DNA from: Chrysomallon squamiferum
Lineage: Eukaryota; Mollusca; Gastropoda; Neomphalida; Peltospiridae
DNA: 64,000 bases
NCBI GenBank assembly: GCA_012295275.1
Contig: CM022672.1
Location: 23,490,976 to 23,554,975 of the forward strand
Direction of reading: 5' to 3'
In this document: piece after piece, positions 45,888-58,105 of the stretch
Numbering within the stretch: the stretch's first letter is position 1
Layout: each line of letters begins with the position of its first letter
Notes under the pieces: generated by a model
The model's database searches: none
Seen by the model: only the letters and a program-made list of their open reading frames with translations
Told to the model about the DNA's origin: nothing
Translations under genes and position numbers: made by a program

Positions 45888-46426
45888 CAGTGGAACCACG
45901 AGTTACGAACAAATCGGATTACGAACATTGATCTTGGGCAATATTTGTCTCGGTTTACGAATAATGTCCCGAGTTACGAACTACAGCGACGAACCACGAC
46001 AAGCTTTCTTTTGACGTCGATATTGACGTCAACATCTAGTAAAGATAAGAATAGATGCTTATGTCAAAACCGAGGTCAAAGTAAGGATTATAGGCATGCC
46101 CTACAGCAAATATATATCATGAATTAGGTCTTTAATCTTTGATACGCAGTTATAGCTCAAGAGCTTTTACATTGAGATCGTGCGCTCGCATTTTTTAAAT
46201 GTTTGCTGCTTTTATGTGCATCTTTTTTATTATACCCTATCCATAGTGGCGCCCAAGAAAACAAAAAGTGACACCGATAATACTGGTGGAAAGTATAAAC
46301 TTATCACAGTAAAGGTTAAGAAAGAAATAACTGCAAAACATTTAGTGGTGTTCGTGTGTCTGATATCGCTTCGGTTTACAAACCGAGTTCTGGAACGAAT
46401 TAAGTTCGTAACCCGAAGTTCCACTG
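45888..46426 (+). mobile_element. Tigger/pogo-type non-autonomous element, 539 bp
   Basis: Ends CAGTGGAACCACGAGTTACG (45888) and, reversed, CAGTGGAACTTCGGGTTACG (46426) form inverted repeats flanked by TA on both sides (45886-45887 and 46427-46428). Inside, plus-strand codons from about 46248 read APKKTKSDTDNTGGKY and KVKKEITAKH, the decayed N-terminus of a Tigger transposase whose ATG is now GTG. A second internal CGGTTTACAAACCGAG palindrome lies near 46371. Most of the transposase is deleted. Confidence 0.85.
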
Positions 46427-46670
46427 TACTAAAAGACAAAGAAAGGATAAAAACAATAAACGTTTGCTTGTATGTTCGAAACCATAAGCACTGCGTTAGC
46501 TATAAAGATGGTTCAGTGACTTATTTTTTAATAATGTGCCACATTTTGTTACGTAATTTAGAATGTGCTCTTTAAGATATGCAAATGTTTCTAGTGATTA
46601 TTTATGATGAAGCCGAGGTTATATCTAGTACAAAATTACAGCTTATGGATCTATCATTTTAAGCTGGTCA

Positions 46671-46843
46671 GTAACGACTTATATATATATATATATACAT
46701 ATATATAAGTTGAGTTACCTGTGTTCTTAATTCTTTAAATACTCTGTCCCAGTATCAAGGGTAGTATATACATAGTATATACATATACTACCCTTGATAC
46801 TGGGACAGAGCATTTAAAGAATTAAGAAAACAGGTAACGACTT
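46671..46843. repeat. Long near-perfect inverted repeat flanked by a 10-bp direct repeat
   Basis: Two ~55-nt arms (46714-46768 and 46784-46838) pair with about two or three mismatches; they begin GTTACCTGTGTTCTTAATTC and end at ACTACCCTTGATACTGGGAC reversed. GTAACGACTT occurs at 46671-46680 and again at 46834-46843 and could be a target duplication that overlaps the right arm. Confidence 0.8.
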
Positions 46844-46984
46844 TTCGTAAAAATATTTTAGTTCATTTGAGTTCACTGATATGTCCTCAATCTTTCACAA
46901 CTGTTATTTAATACCAGTCTAGCACTAATTAGTTTTTGGCAGCGTTTCAGCAGATGTGTAATGGGGGTCATCTGCAATAGTGAA

Positions 46985-47186
46985 ACAGACATACACAAAC
47001 ACACATACATATACATACATACATACATACACACATGCGTATATACATATATACATACATACATACATACATACATACATACATACATACATACATACAT
47101 ACATACATACATACATACATACATACATACATACATACATACATACATACACACATACTGATACACACACACACACACACACACAG
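46985..47186. repeat. (CATA)n and (CA)n microsatellite
   Basis: About 200 bp of CATA units, then CA units; it makes spurious open frames on both strands. Confidence 0.95.
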
Positions 47187-47562
47187 ATACCTATATTACC
47201 AATGAAAAACAAAACAAACAAATTTATTCAATACACAGTATACATGTAGAAGAGCAATTACAGTAAATAAATAAAAACATTATGTAAGACCGGACATAAT
47301 CTAAGGAGAATAGAAATCATAGAAATTTGGTTTTATTAATTTTATATATTTTTATTTTATTTTTACGTGATCTAAATGGGGTTATGCTGCTAATAATAAT
47401 TACTGGATAAAACAACGAAACAATACATTTCACTGGGTTTTATAAACGAATGTTACGAAAGATATTAAAAGCCAGGTTTACTTTGTTTTTCTATCTGTTC
47501 AAAGAAATAATGAGAGATGCGTATTAAGATACCTTGAATGTTTTGTTGGGTCTTTTGGGGGT

Positions 47563-47593
<31 letters not shown>

Positions 47594-47906
47594 TAAAAGC
47601 CCCAACAGAAAGCCTTACTGATATGTCTGATTTAATTGCCTTTCAGACGTCATCATTACAGAAAGAGAAAACAAAATTATTATAGTGTTTTATAAAAGGT
47701 TAACACGAAAAAGAATGAGATGTAAGAAAATAAATGTTCATAAGTTAATAATTATGATAAATATATACTGTGTGTGTTTATCTGTGTGCGCGGCGCGCGT
47801 TTGCGTGTATGTTTTTATGTAAATATCATGAACAGCACTTGTTTTCATTGATGAAACTAAATAATTAAAAAAATTAACTTCATTTTTATTTACTATTTCA
47901 GTGACA

Positions 47907-48104
47907 ATGGTGCGATTTGCAATCCTCATAGTTTTATATGCATGTCTAAGTACTCTCATGGGACCACATTTGTGTCATGCGCAATGGGCACAAAGTAATG
48001 GATGGGGAGGAGCAGGTGCAGGACAGGGCAAACGATCGTCTGATACAACAATGATTTGTAGACCAAATCCCAGTGTAATACACCTAATTTCAATGTTATC
48101 AAAG
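47907..48104 (+). CDS. Third AKH/GnRH-superfamily-like neuropeptide precursor, main coding exon
   Basis: From the ATG at 47907 there are 66 codons. Residues 1-25 (MVRFAILIVL...HLCHA) form a signal peptide. Residues 26-40 are the predicted mature peptide QWAQSNGWGGAGAGQ with N-terminal Gln (pyroglutamate), G41 as amide donor and KR at 42-43. S, W and G fall at positions 5, 8 and 9 as in AKH; SNGW also occurs in octopus GnRH. The usual aromatic at position 4 is replaced by Gln. The associated peptide has Cys51 and ends ISMLSK at a GTTGGT donor (48105) in phase 0, as in the AKH gene. The acceptor TATTTCAG ends at 47901; an upstream in-frame start at 44300 is possible. It is an AKH paralog by structure; I do not recognise the mature peptide. 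Confidence 0.85.
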
Positions 48105-48753
48105 GTTGGTACAATCCTTTATTAAGGCAAATAAAAAAGACAAGTATTTAAATTAACCAAAAAATCAGATATTTTTTTTTAAATGTAGCGATCAGTTTAC
48201 TGGTATTTATTTATTTAGTTGTTTGTTTATTTTGTTTATTTGTCTGACTGCTGTTTTTTGTTGTTTTCTGTCTGTATGTTCTTCTTCTTCTTCTTATCAT
48301 CACCATCATTATTTTGTTTACCTGTGGGTCAGTTATTTCCATCAAAAGTATTTCGAATGTCCTCATGTTCGAGCAAATGAATCACTTAACCATTAGAAAC
48401 AAGCTCACATTCAGTGACGTTTCAAACAGCTCTGTAACAGGCACACAGTCGAGAACTGTCAGTTACGAGCCAAAGCAATGCGTGTTATGTGTTGAAGAAT
48501 TAGACGGAAAATAAAGTAGTAATTTTAAATCTCTCGAGTAAGCTATACTTAGGCTCAGCAGCGGAGACTCGGTACACGCAAATGCCATTCTTTAGGCTAT
48601 TGGTTCATCCACTTTGTCAACGAGTATTTTTAATTTTAAAGAGATTTGAATAAACTGAAAGAGTCTCATTTACATCCGCACACTTATGCGGTGACAAAAA
48701 TAATTATTGTTTCCTGTCAAACGTATATGCTGTCCAGCTTTAAAAAAAAAAAA

Positions 48754-48784
<31 letters not shown>

Positions 48785-50803
48785 AATAAAAATAATAACT
48801 TTAGCTTCCTAATGAAAGCATCATAGGTTTAAATTAATTGTAATATATGTCAATAGTTTTTAAATAGATACATACAACATACCAATATATGAACATAACT
48901 TAAAATATACATAATACATACATATTTACCAAAGTAATTTTTTTTTTTTTTTTTTAATTATTAATTAATTTTAAAATGCGGAAAGCGATAAAAGATGGTG
49001 ATGTTGATCACTTTAACGTCTGGGGTTGAATACGGAATTTCATCATCTAGAGTTGACATTGATTTCCTGATGGTCCTCCTCGAGGGCCAATTTAAATTTC
49101 TTGGAAAATTTATTTTCGAAACTGTAACGTCACTAAAAATACCGTAAGCTAATTTACTAAACCAAATTAGTAGAATGGTATCCTCCCAGGTGACGGCTTA
49201 TCTCATTTACGCGACATTGTTGTTGCTGGTTTTTCCTCCTTAAAAACCCGAGAGCTTCGCTATTAAGCAATATTCGATAAATTAAGAAATGTAACACATC
49301 ACTTATTGTTTGTAATTGTTTAACATGCAGTCAGCGAGGACGAATTTACTTCCTAAATCTGACACTGTGAAATGACGTGAATGTGCAAAAATACAAGAAA
49401 GACAATTTATTTTTTGAGTTGTCACAAGGAAGTGTTGTGGGCGTCCTTTGCTTGAAAAAAATGAGGTGTGTGCAAATAAAACAATTAATTTTGCATGGGA
49501 ACGCCGAGAGAGGGATAATTAGGATGGGATTATAAAAAAATATATACACCATAAAAATTCTTTATTTAAATAAGACCTTTTTGTGTCCATTAATAGATTT
49601 ACAATTTGTCGTTTTCAAATGCTTGTGTTACAGACAATACTTTTTTAACAATACCATTTTAACGTTTATTTTCTATGTATTATGTTTTTATGTGCATGTG
49701 TGTATGTATGTCTGTGTGTGTAATTCTATATATTATTAAACAGTTATTATATACATATATATATATATATGTACCTGTATGTGTGTGTGTGTGTGGGGGG
49801 GGTGTTTGTGTATGTGTATGTGTTAATGTTTTTCAGTAAATGTTTATCTTATCGCTATTTAATTTTCTGGTTTTAGTTTTGTTTTGTTTTGTTAATGAAT
49901 TAATAAATCACAATTAGGAATTAAAAATCCATATCTTGATGTTTTGTATTCAACACGAGTTCCACGTTATATTCAAGCGCTTGTCATATGAAAGTTAGAC
50001 TGTTGCTAACCTTTAACACTACTCGTATTTACGTCATCATTTTTCTTTTCTTATATGATCACTGCAGTATAAATCCCTGCAATTATATCGAATAAACCAT
50101 TATTAAGTGAACCTTCACAGATTCATGATTTTTGTTAAACAGTTGTACTGATCGTCAGTTCCATACACGTTTGATTCTGCTCTTTATCACATAGGCATTA
50201 ACCACTTTAGGTTCTGTTAAAGTCAAACTTAAAAAAAAATTAATAATAATTGTAAGAAGCCCGTACAAATTTTTATTATGTCAAAATCTTGGTTTTAAAC
50301 AATTGAGATTTGATTAACTTTAATTCATCTCTTCTCTATCGTTACGTAACTACGTAAACGTCAGAATGTGATTTTCAGTAAGTAATTGGATAAACCAATT
50401 TAGACAAGACTAACTTTCTTTCTTTCTTTAGTTTTCTTTTTCTTTCTTTTTTTTTTAAATTATTTTATTGTATCAGATTTGTTCCGTGTAGGTAAAAATG
50501 ATGCGGCAGATTAGGTTTTATCGCTTTACACTAGGTAACTTTTCGTGTAAATGCTATATAAATCTGAACGAGTTCTAAGCCACTAAGCTTGCTGACGGTA
50601 AAGATCTATCAATAATTTAAAACAATACGCTAAAAATTCCTCCTAATTAAAGTAACGGTGTAAATGAACATCAGACGTATGTTTTTAGCTGTAGGTGGCG
50701 AGATGTTTTCCATTTCTGGAGAATGTAAATTGTATTTGATCTCCAACTAATCCGAGCATGATGATGATTTAATAATGATGACGACGGTTATGGTGAACAA
50801 AAA

Positions 50804-50838
<35 letters not shown>

Positions 50839-50927
50839 AGAAGAAAAAAAAGGGGTATGGGAACACAACCAAGGATGTAATTTCATCAACTTTCTCTTCA
50901 TAGTCATTATTATTGTTGTTGTTGTTG

Positions 50928-50977
<50 letters not shown>

Positions 50978-51058
50978 ATGATAATATCGTGTTACTGTTG
51001 TTGTCCTCGTTGTTGTTATTCTATTAATTTTTCTGTCAATATGTTTTTTTTTTTCCAG
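48105..51058 (+). other. Intron of the third precursor gene
   Basis: Contents: (AAAT)n at about 48750-48785; a base-balanced repeat-free part at about 48975-49260; TG and TA runs at about 49680-49815; a long poly(A) at about 50803-50837; (TTG)n/(TTA)n at about 50910-50975. A 60-codon open frame near 48314-48514 has no splice or start support. Confidence 0.7.
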
Positions 51059-51121
51059 TTAGAAACAGATCGAGTGCGCTTGTGTGAGATGGCCAAGGAA
51101 TCAGCATATCCTGCGAAATAG
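51059..51121 (+). CDS. Third precursor, terminal coding exon
   Basis: After a strong acceptor (T-run ending TTTTTCCAG at 51058) the phase-0 frame reads LETDRVRLC, then EMAKESAYPAK and stop, 63 nt. Length, phase and Cys at codon 9 equal the AKH last exon; inter-cysteine spacing in the precursor is 23. The full precursor is 86 residues (89 if translation starts in the 5' exon). The intron is about 2.95 kb with poly(A) and TTG/TTA repeats just before the acceptor. Confidence 0.8.
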   Translation, partial: LETDRVRLCEMAKESAYPAK

Positions 51122-51275
51122 CTAAAACAGGATGCTAATGAACTTCCATATCATGGCAGTGGATTCCATTTCGCACCTAGGAACCTAATTGGTCCAGAAA
51201 ACATTGTTTTTAATTATTAACATATTCATTCTTTTTCTGCAGAATTTTAATGTGATATAACCATCGATAATATTA

Positions 51276-51281
51276 AATAAA
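51276..51281 (+). terminator. Poly(A) signal of the third precursor gene
   Basis: AATAAA lies 155 nt after the stop codon at 51121, just before an (ATT)n array at about 51290-51402. Confidence 0.5.
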
Positions 51282-51332
51282 TAGAGGGGTTTATTATTAT
51301 TATTGTTATTATTGTTGTTATTATTATTATTA

Positions 51333-51405
<73 letters not shown>
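51282..51405. repeat. (ATT)n microsatellite
   Basis: About 110 bp of ATT/TTA units. Confidence 0.95.
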
Positions 51406-51407
<2 letters not shown>

Positions 51408-52030
51408 ATGTTTAAGAAACTATTTAACCCCCAGTGATTAATAATTATTTATGTCTGATTTAACAGATTCTAAAAAAAAGAAAATTTTGAATTTATAATT
51501 ATAGTATTAATAAAATGTCGTTAAATTTCTGGACACATCTTGTATGGTACACTTTCAATAGTTTCACTTGGAGCTGACTGAATACATATATATATATATA
51601 TATGTCTAACGAACCTCTATATCTCAAAATATTCAAATTTCAACTTCGTGTCAGATAATTTTATAATGAATTATCAAACAGTAACAATTATATCACTCAA
51701 ACTGCACCTTCCTGTTAAATCATTTTAAACTGTATCGTAATATGCACATGTACTCATAAATATATGAAGATAGTACATTTTTCCTTTGCAGTCAGAAATG
51801 TCCCGACTGTACAGGTTTATGTGCTCAGTAGTGTAAACATCACAATATCCATTAATAATTAAACAAGAACTTATTAACTGTTTAATAATGTAAACACGTA
51901 CGAAGTTTTGTTACGATGGATTATGGATAAACTTCTTATGAAAAAGAATGAATAAAAAAAATAAATGAAAAATAAATACGCATGCCATTTGTTATTTGTT
52001 CATTATTTCATACAGGATTAACGGTTTATG

Positions 52031-52626
52031 CCCGATTCTGGCATTCCCGAATCTGGCAGTGAGATTATAACACATCTTAACTGGACACGCCAGTTGTTCC
52101 ATTTCTGGCAGTTTATTTCTCACCCTTAATAATTGATGTTCCGTCACCTTAATTGATGGCCCATCACCTTAACTGATGTACTTTTGCTAAATAGTATTTT
52201 GTCCACAATTTGAAAGCACATTCAGTCACACTTTACACACGAAATGTCCCAGAAAGCACTCTGTTGCAAGCTGACAAGTAGGAAGCCGTGTCCCGGGTAC
52301 ACGTGACGTACTCCAATCCCGGAAGAGCTTTTGCTTGTCTTCTGGTAGTATTTCCTTCTCCAAATTTTACTGAGATATAGCATTAATTTCACGTCTCCAA
52401 ACATTATTTTTCTTGCAGTCTCTATTCCAGCTCACCTCTGCTCTTCACTGCTCATTAAGGTTAATCTCATTAATCGCCCCCTCTGTTCTTCACACATCTC
52501 GTTATCCCTATGCGTCTAAATTGGCCTTAATTGCTCACGCCAGTTTTCCCATTTCTGGAAGCAGATTAGAACACCTCACCGCTTACCTAATCTGGAGACT
52601 GCCAGTTTTGGGAACATACCAGGAAT
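52031..52626. mobile_element. Probable inverted-repeat DNA transposon, about 0.6 kb
   Basis: The left end (about 52036-52067) reads TTCTGGCATTCCCGAATCTG followed by GCAGTGAGATTA. The right end reversed (52626-52588) reads ATTCCTGGTATGTTCCCAAA followed by ACTGGCAGTCTCCAGATTA. The pair aligns over about 35 bp. A direct motif, CACGCCAGTT plus CCATTTCTGG, recurs inside both ends (about 52087-52111 and 52536-52560). No transposase is recognised; the exact borders and the superfamily are uncertain. Confidence 0.45.
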
Positions 52627-52639
52627 AACGATAGTAATA

Positions 52640-53940
52640 ATATCAAAACCAGTAGCATTGTAGTATTTGTTATTATAGTAATATTATAGTAGCAATGTTA
52701 AATATTGTTTCTATGAGCAGCGCTAGATCAAATGGCAGGAAACCAGACTTTTATCAGTTTTAGAAAGGTATTTAAAGTCTTCGATCCACTAAAGCAGACT
52801 CCCTTTTCTGAAATATTCCATGGATAAGGACCTTCGACAGTCAGCTATATTATTTTGATTATCTTTTCATTTAAATGGGCACGTTACATGATTAATGACA
52901 CAAACAGGGAGCCACTAAGTCTGATATACCTTAAAACGGGTGAGGCGGAAGAGATCAAGGCACCTTCATTAATTTGTCTTTTTCTCTTTTTTTTTAAAAT
53001 GACCATTGCTAATCATTGGTAGTGGTAATAACAGTAGCAGCAGCAGTTGTATCATTAGTTGTATTAATGGTACTGATGGTTGTAATCACGTTAAGATGTG
53101 GCAGTTTTGTCACCACTTGAAAGGGTACGGCTGCCACTGTCCCACTTTTAGATAACAATAATAGAATTTTCTTCAGATATATGATCTGTCTTTGATTACA
53201 AAGAGTGAAAACCATTAGGATATCCGGGCTGCTAAACTTCTATAAATTATTAGGTTACTGAATAACTTACTTTATCATATATAGACCAGTTTGCTTCAGT
53301 GAAAGTAATAGTGTATTTGTAATTTCCGTCTAAGCCTATAATTTATTAATTAAATGATTAACGAGTTTTTAACCTATATTTTTTTTACTGATATCATAGC
53401 TTATTTATCAGAAAAAAATTAAAAAGTAAAAAAGTAAAAATTAAAATAATAATAAAATAATAATTGTTCATATATATATTACACATATTAACACGAACAG
53501 ACATGTACTTGCGCTATTCTCTTACAAATTATCCCTATACTTATCCCATCTTCTACAACAGAGTAGCCCAAGGCAGATATATCTGAGTGGATTATTTTAA
53601 TAAAACTGAACCTCATTTGTAATTATAAAATAAATAAAACGGAAAATAAATCAACTTTCATAAGACCCTCTTCAAAGAACCATTTGTTTTACTGGAGTAA
53701 AAACAATAATTTAAAATACACCAACGCACGTACGTGCGTGTTCTCATACATACGCAGAAAACAAAAAATAAAACAAGTAACAAATTGTACTATCACATTT
53801 ATTGCTTTTTTTATCTTTTTTTTAAAACTTTCAAAAGAAATAAAATAATAATCATAATAATAATAATAATAATAATAAATCAGCTCCCAACGATAAACAA
53901 TTGGGTGGAAAAAAATATAAAATAATATAATTTGCATATC
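52640..53940. other. Intergenic DNA, partly base-balanced
   Basis: The segment at about 52700-52960 is repeat-free and less AT-rich than the flanks, without a coding frame. GTA/ATT trinucleotide repeats lie at about 53020-53090 and (AAT)n at about 53848-53878. Confidence 0.5.
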
Positions 53941-56900
53941 TAAAAGTCTGAAGAAGACTTAAATTTGGATATTTTGATTCTAGAAAATTGCACTAGTACC
54001 ACTGGCATGCGGAATACTTTGCATCATAATAGTTACAAGCAACAATAATTGAAAAAAGATGAACATCTATATACATATGGACATAATCACTTCATACAGT
54101 TAAAATTTATAAAACAACTTAACAAGATCATCAATTAAAAACAATCTTTGGCAGAGAAAAAAGAAATAACAGTTTATGGCACTGAATAACGTGAAATCAC
54201 TACAGCTACAAAATTATGACTAGCTAAATGAACAGTTGCATTCAGTCTGGAGGGCATTTCATACCCATCTTGTTAATGCACGATTAACAGGTTTAAAGAA
54301 TCAGTACATTGTTACATGTTTAAAGACAACTAATGTGTCTTGGACGTAAATGCTTGAATCGGAATTCTAATATTGGCAGTTAAAAACAGTTTTATATATA
54401 TATATATATGAATTTTTTTGTCTTTGACATAACAGGTAAACTAATTAATTTACACGTAACAGTTTTATCAGAGAAAACATTAAACTCAACACAGACTGCT
54501 GAGTTAAAAACAATTTAGTTATATATTTTGAAAGTTTGGTCTGGATGTTGAAATTCAACAAAGCAAAAAATCAGGTTACTGTCAATGGTGAAGTCACTTT
54601 AGTTTACACATGAAAGTTTTAACTCAAATCAGTAAATACTGTTGTACTAATAATGCTAATCCAAACCAGTTAAATCAGCCAGTGTCTTTTAAAGAGCAAT
54701 TGCAACTGTGTGGCACTGTGCCCATGTTATGTATAAAAAAACCTAGCATCACCAGTTATAATTTGAAGTTTGCAAATAGCAACTTAAGAAGAGTATTTTC
54801 AACTCTCCTGGATTTTTTTGAAAGACAGCAACTGATGTAACTGTGGATGGAGAAAAAAGAAAAACATTGTTCCTCATTATAAAAAGAATGAAGATCAAAA
54901 ACAGAATAAAAAAATAAATTAAGAAACAAAAGCAATTATAATAATAAGAGGAATAAATAAATAAATAGATAAATAAATAAATAAATTTAAAATACAGTTT
55001 TCACGAAGATGTACATAATTATGGTTCTCAGTGGAATTACTGCTACAAAAACATGAGCCCAGCAATCTGAATGCTCATCAGGGTAAATAATTATGCCACA
55101 TTACACTACCATTGGGACATGTAATGGGTGGCTAAAATATCCAATAACCTGGTCAGTATAAATTATAAGCAGATGAAATGAAATAAATTAAGTACCTTTG
55201 TTAAGAGCAGGCAAATTTACATGGAGATTTTGGGATGAAAAGTGTAACTACTGAATGTAAGAAGAAAAAATAGTTATAAAAATAAAATGAAAATAATAAG
55301 TTAATATGGATTTCAAATCATTAATATTTTGTCTGTTTGGAATAAACAAATTAAATATTACAAACAGGAAAATATAACATTTATAAATATTTACTAATGT
55401 TTTAAACTGTGACTGAACCGGTGATAAAAGATAGGCAATTTAAAAAAAAAATTTTTTAATATAAATCTGAAATACCAACAGAGAATTTAACTGAAAATAT
55501 TTTGCTATGAACCATTACCATTAGAAGAGAAACTGTATATCTGAAATGATGGTCTAATAATAAGATGATGGTAAGCCTAAGAATAAGAGGTCAATTTAAA
55601 ATGGCAACTTCAAAATGCAACACCATCTTTTTAAAAGAACCGTTTCTGCCACTAAGATTAATAAAAACAATCATACATATTCCTGAACACTTTGAAAAAT
55701 CTTTTCTATGTGTATTTATTTACTTATCTATAATTTGTAATTTTACTTGCAGAAGTTTTAGAATATGCACAACATGATTGACTGCAAATAAATATTTAAA
55801 AAAAATAAAAATAAAAATAAAATTAAGAATAAACTTTTTAAATTAAAATTACTATTATGTAAAGAACATTCAGAAAAAAAGTAAGAGTTATTTCTTCAAG
55901 AGGTAGAACAAAATCATCAAGATAATACAAAATACTATAAAAATGTTATAAACCAGAAATATTTACATAAAATACTGCACATTATACCATTTAACCTGTT
56001 TTCTTATGGAGATTTTGGTAGCTTTAGAAACCACGTAAAACTAAAAAGCAGAATAAAATAATTAATTTGCATATTCTATAATTATATGTAAATGAAATAT
56101 TTCAAGTCATTTTGGCTTTTATATATATATATATATATTTTTTTTTTTTAAATATGTACTATTTACTGTTGTAGAAATGGGACTAATATGTAGATATACA
56201 TTTATATAGAAGTTACCAATATATTAACTTATTTTATTCACACAAGAAACCTTTTTGGTTTCTATTATTTCACATCAGTAATAAAAGATAAAAATATAAA
56301 GAAGCTACTCCTAATAATAATTATTCTTAAACAACAAACAAAAACTTTAATTTGAATATGAAAACAAAAAATGTTGGAAGAATATGTCTTTTGACATAAT
56401 AATGCTTATTGTGGAAGACACAAATTTCATAAAATTTAATATACCAGTTATTAAATTAAATATATACAAACATTATATTAATATATTTTAAGGAAATGAT
56501 TTTAAGATAAAAAAAAAAAAAAAAAGTTATATAAAAGCTACCTGTGAGATAAAAAAAAAATACATGCTTCTAAATAAGCTAAAGCAAAGATGTAATAACA
56601 TGAACTATATAAACATATTTAGTGAAATATGTATAATAAACTGACTCTTGATGCTTACATAATTCTATAAAAAAAATATTAATTACATATCATTTGTCAA
56701 AAGTTTAATTAATTCAGCAAAAAATATTACAATTTTCGGAGTAAAAAAGAAATCAAAGAAATGTTTTAAAATTATCGCCAATGGCTGGTCCACTATAACC
56801 TACTTCAAAAATTAAATTCATTCTTTAAAATAGTATTGTTGTTTTGGGTTGCTTTTAAAAAAAAAAAAAAAAAAATGTATTAAGTAAAATGATTGAAGAT

Positions 56901-58105
56901 TCCAAACCAAACATTTGCTGTAACAGTCTTTTAAAGTGCATGCAATTATGTAAATGAACAGAACCTATGAATTGGAAGAAATAGAAAATTAAATTCACAA
57001 CTAAACATTTGCTCATCTCACTTTTTCAAAACACCGCAATAACTTCACAAAAAATAGGAATGTTTAAAATATAATACTGAACAGTGACTGAAAATAATTT
57101 TAAAAAAATAAATAAATAAGAGAAAAAATTAAATTACTAATGCAAAATTTAAGGGAGATAACTTTTATAAACAAAAAAAACCCTCAAATATAAACAGTAA
57201 ATTTTTGTTACTATAAATTAATAGTTATCATGATTACCATTTAAATTATTTTTAATATTAAAACTTGTCACTATTACAAAAAAAAAAAAAAATCTAAACA
57301 AGAAGGAAGTATAACATAACCTTTGCTTTGTTCACTGTTACAAGTTGCAGCAATTTCACTCTGGTCTCATTATTTTATAATTGAAGTTGCTGTATTTAAA
57401 AATATGACACGACACAATTATATGCCACAATCAGCTAGCAGTTTTAAAACTGAAATATTTTCCTTTTTTGGTATTGTATGTAATACTTTAAATATTAAAT
57501 TTTATTTTTCATGTATAATAAAAATAAAGGTCAAGAAAAGTAACTCTTGTTTACCTTTAGTGAAGTCTGTTAAACAGTGGTGTTAAACATTTACATAAAC
57601 CAAAATCACTTAATTTTGATGATGATAATAATAATAATAATAATAATATTAAAAGAAAAATCCAAAGAAAAAAAATATTTAATTAAAACTGGCTCAAGTT
57701 CAGGAACCAAAATAATTATTTAGCCATTAAAATTAACAGTGATATATATATATATAAAAGTTTTGTTATTGTTTTATGATTTACTAATGAGTGTTCATAA
57801 AATTAATTAAATATCTTATGAAGTGTGACAATAAATGCTCTTATATTTAAAGAACTTATAGGCACACGTCCCTATGAACACAAGAACCAATAACATTATG
57901 ATTTAACAAACTAACAATGGAAGACATGTTTTGTTATTGCAAAAATGTTACAGTTCACATATCACAATTTAAAAACAATTTGTAAATAAAATAACATTTT
58001 ACCACATTAAAATTGGTCATGTTAAAAACAGAGATTTTAAAATAAAGAGTCTACAGTCTAAGCATTATTTTAAGCAATTTAGACTACTAATTAAACTAAG
58101 TTTTA
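53940..58105 (-). other. Probable long 3' UTR of the vertnin-like gene
   Basis: About 4.1 kb downstream of the stop codon (58106-58108) is AT-rich but nearly free of the long microsatellites that fill the rest of the window, with no coding frame and no promoter features. Several minus-strand AATAAA hexamers occur (e.g. near 57500, 56230 and 55712), so the true end cannot be set. Inference from composition. Confidence 0.35.

Noticed and set aside
48314-48514. 66-codon frame in the intron of the third precursor
   Set aside because: Composition is passable but there is no acceptor, donor or paralog support.
54610-54840. 76-codon plus-strand frame in the probable 3' UTR
   Set aside because: There is no recognisable domain, it is opposite to the gene, and the length is expected by chance over 4 kb.
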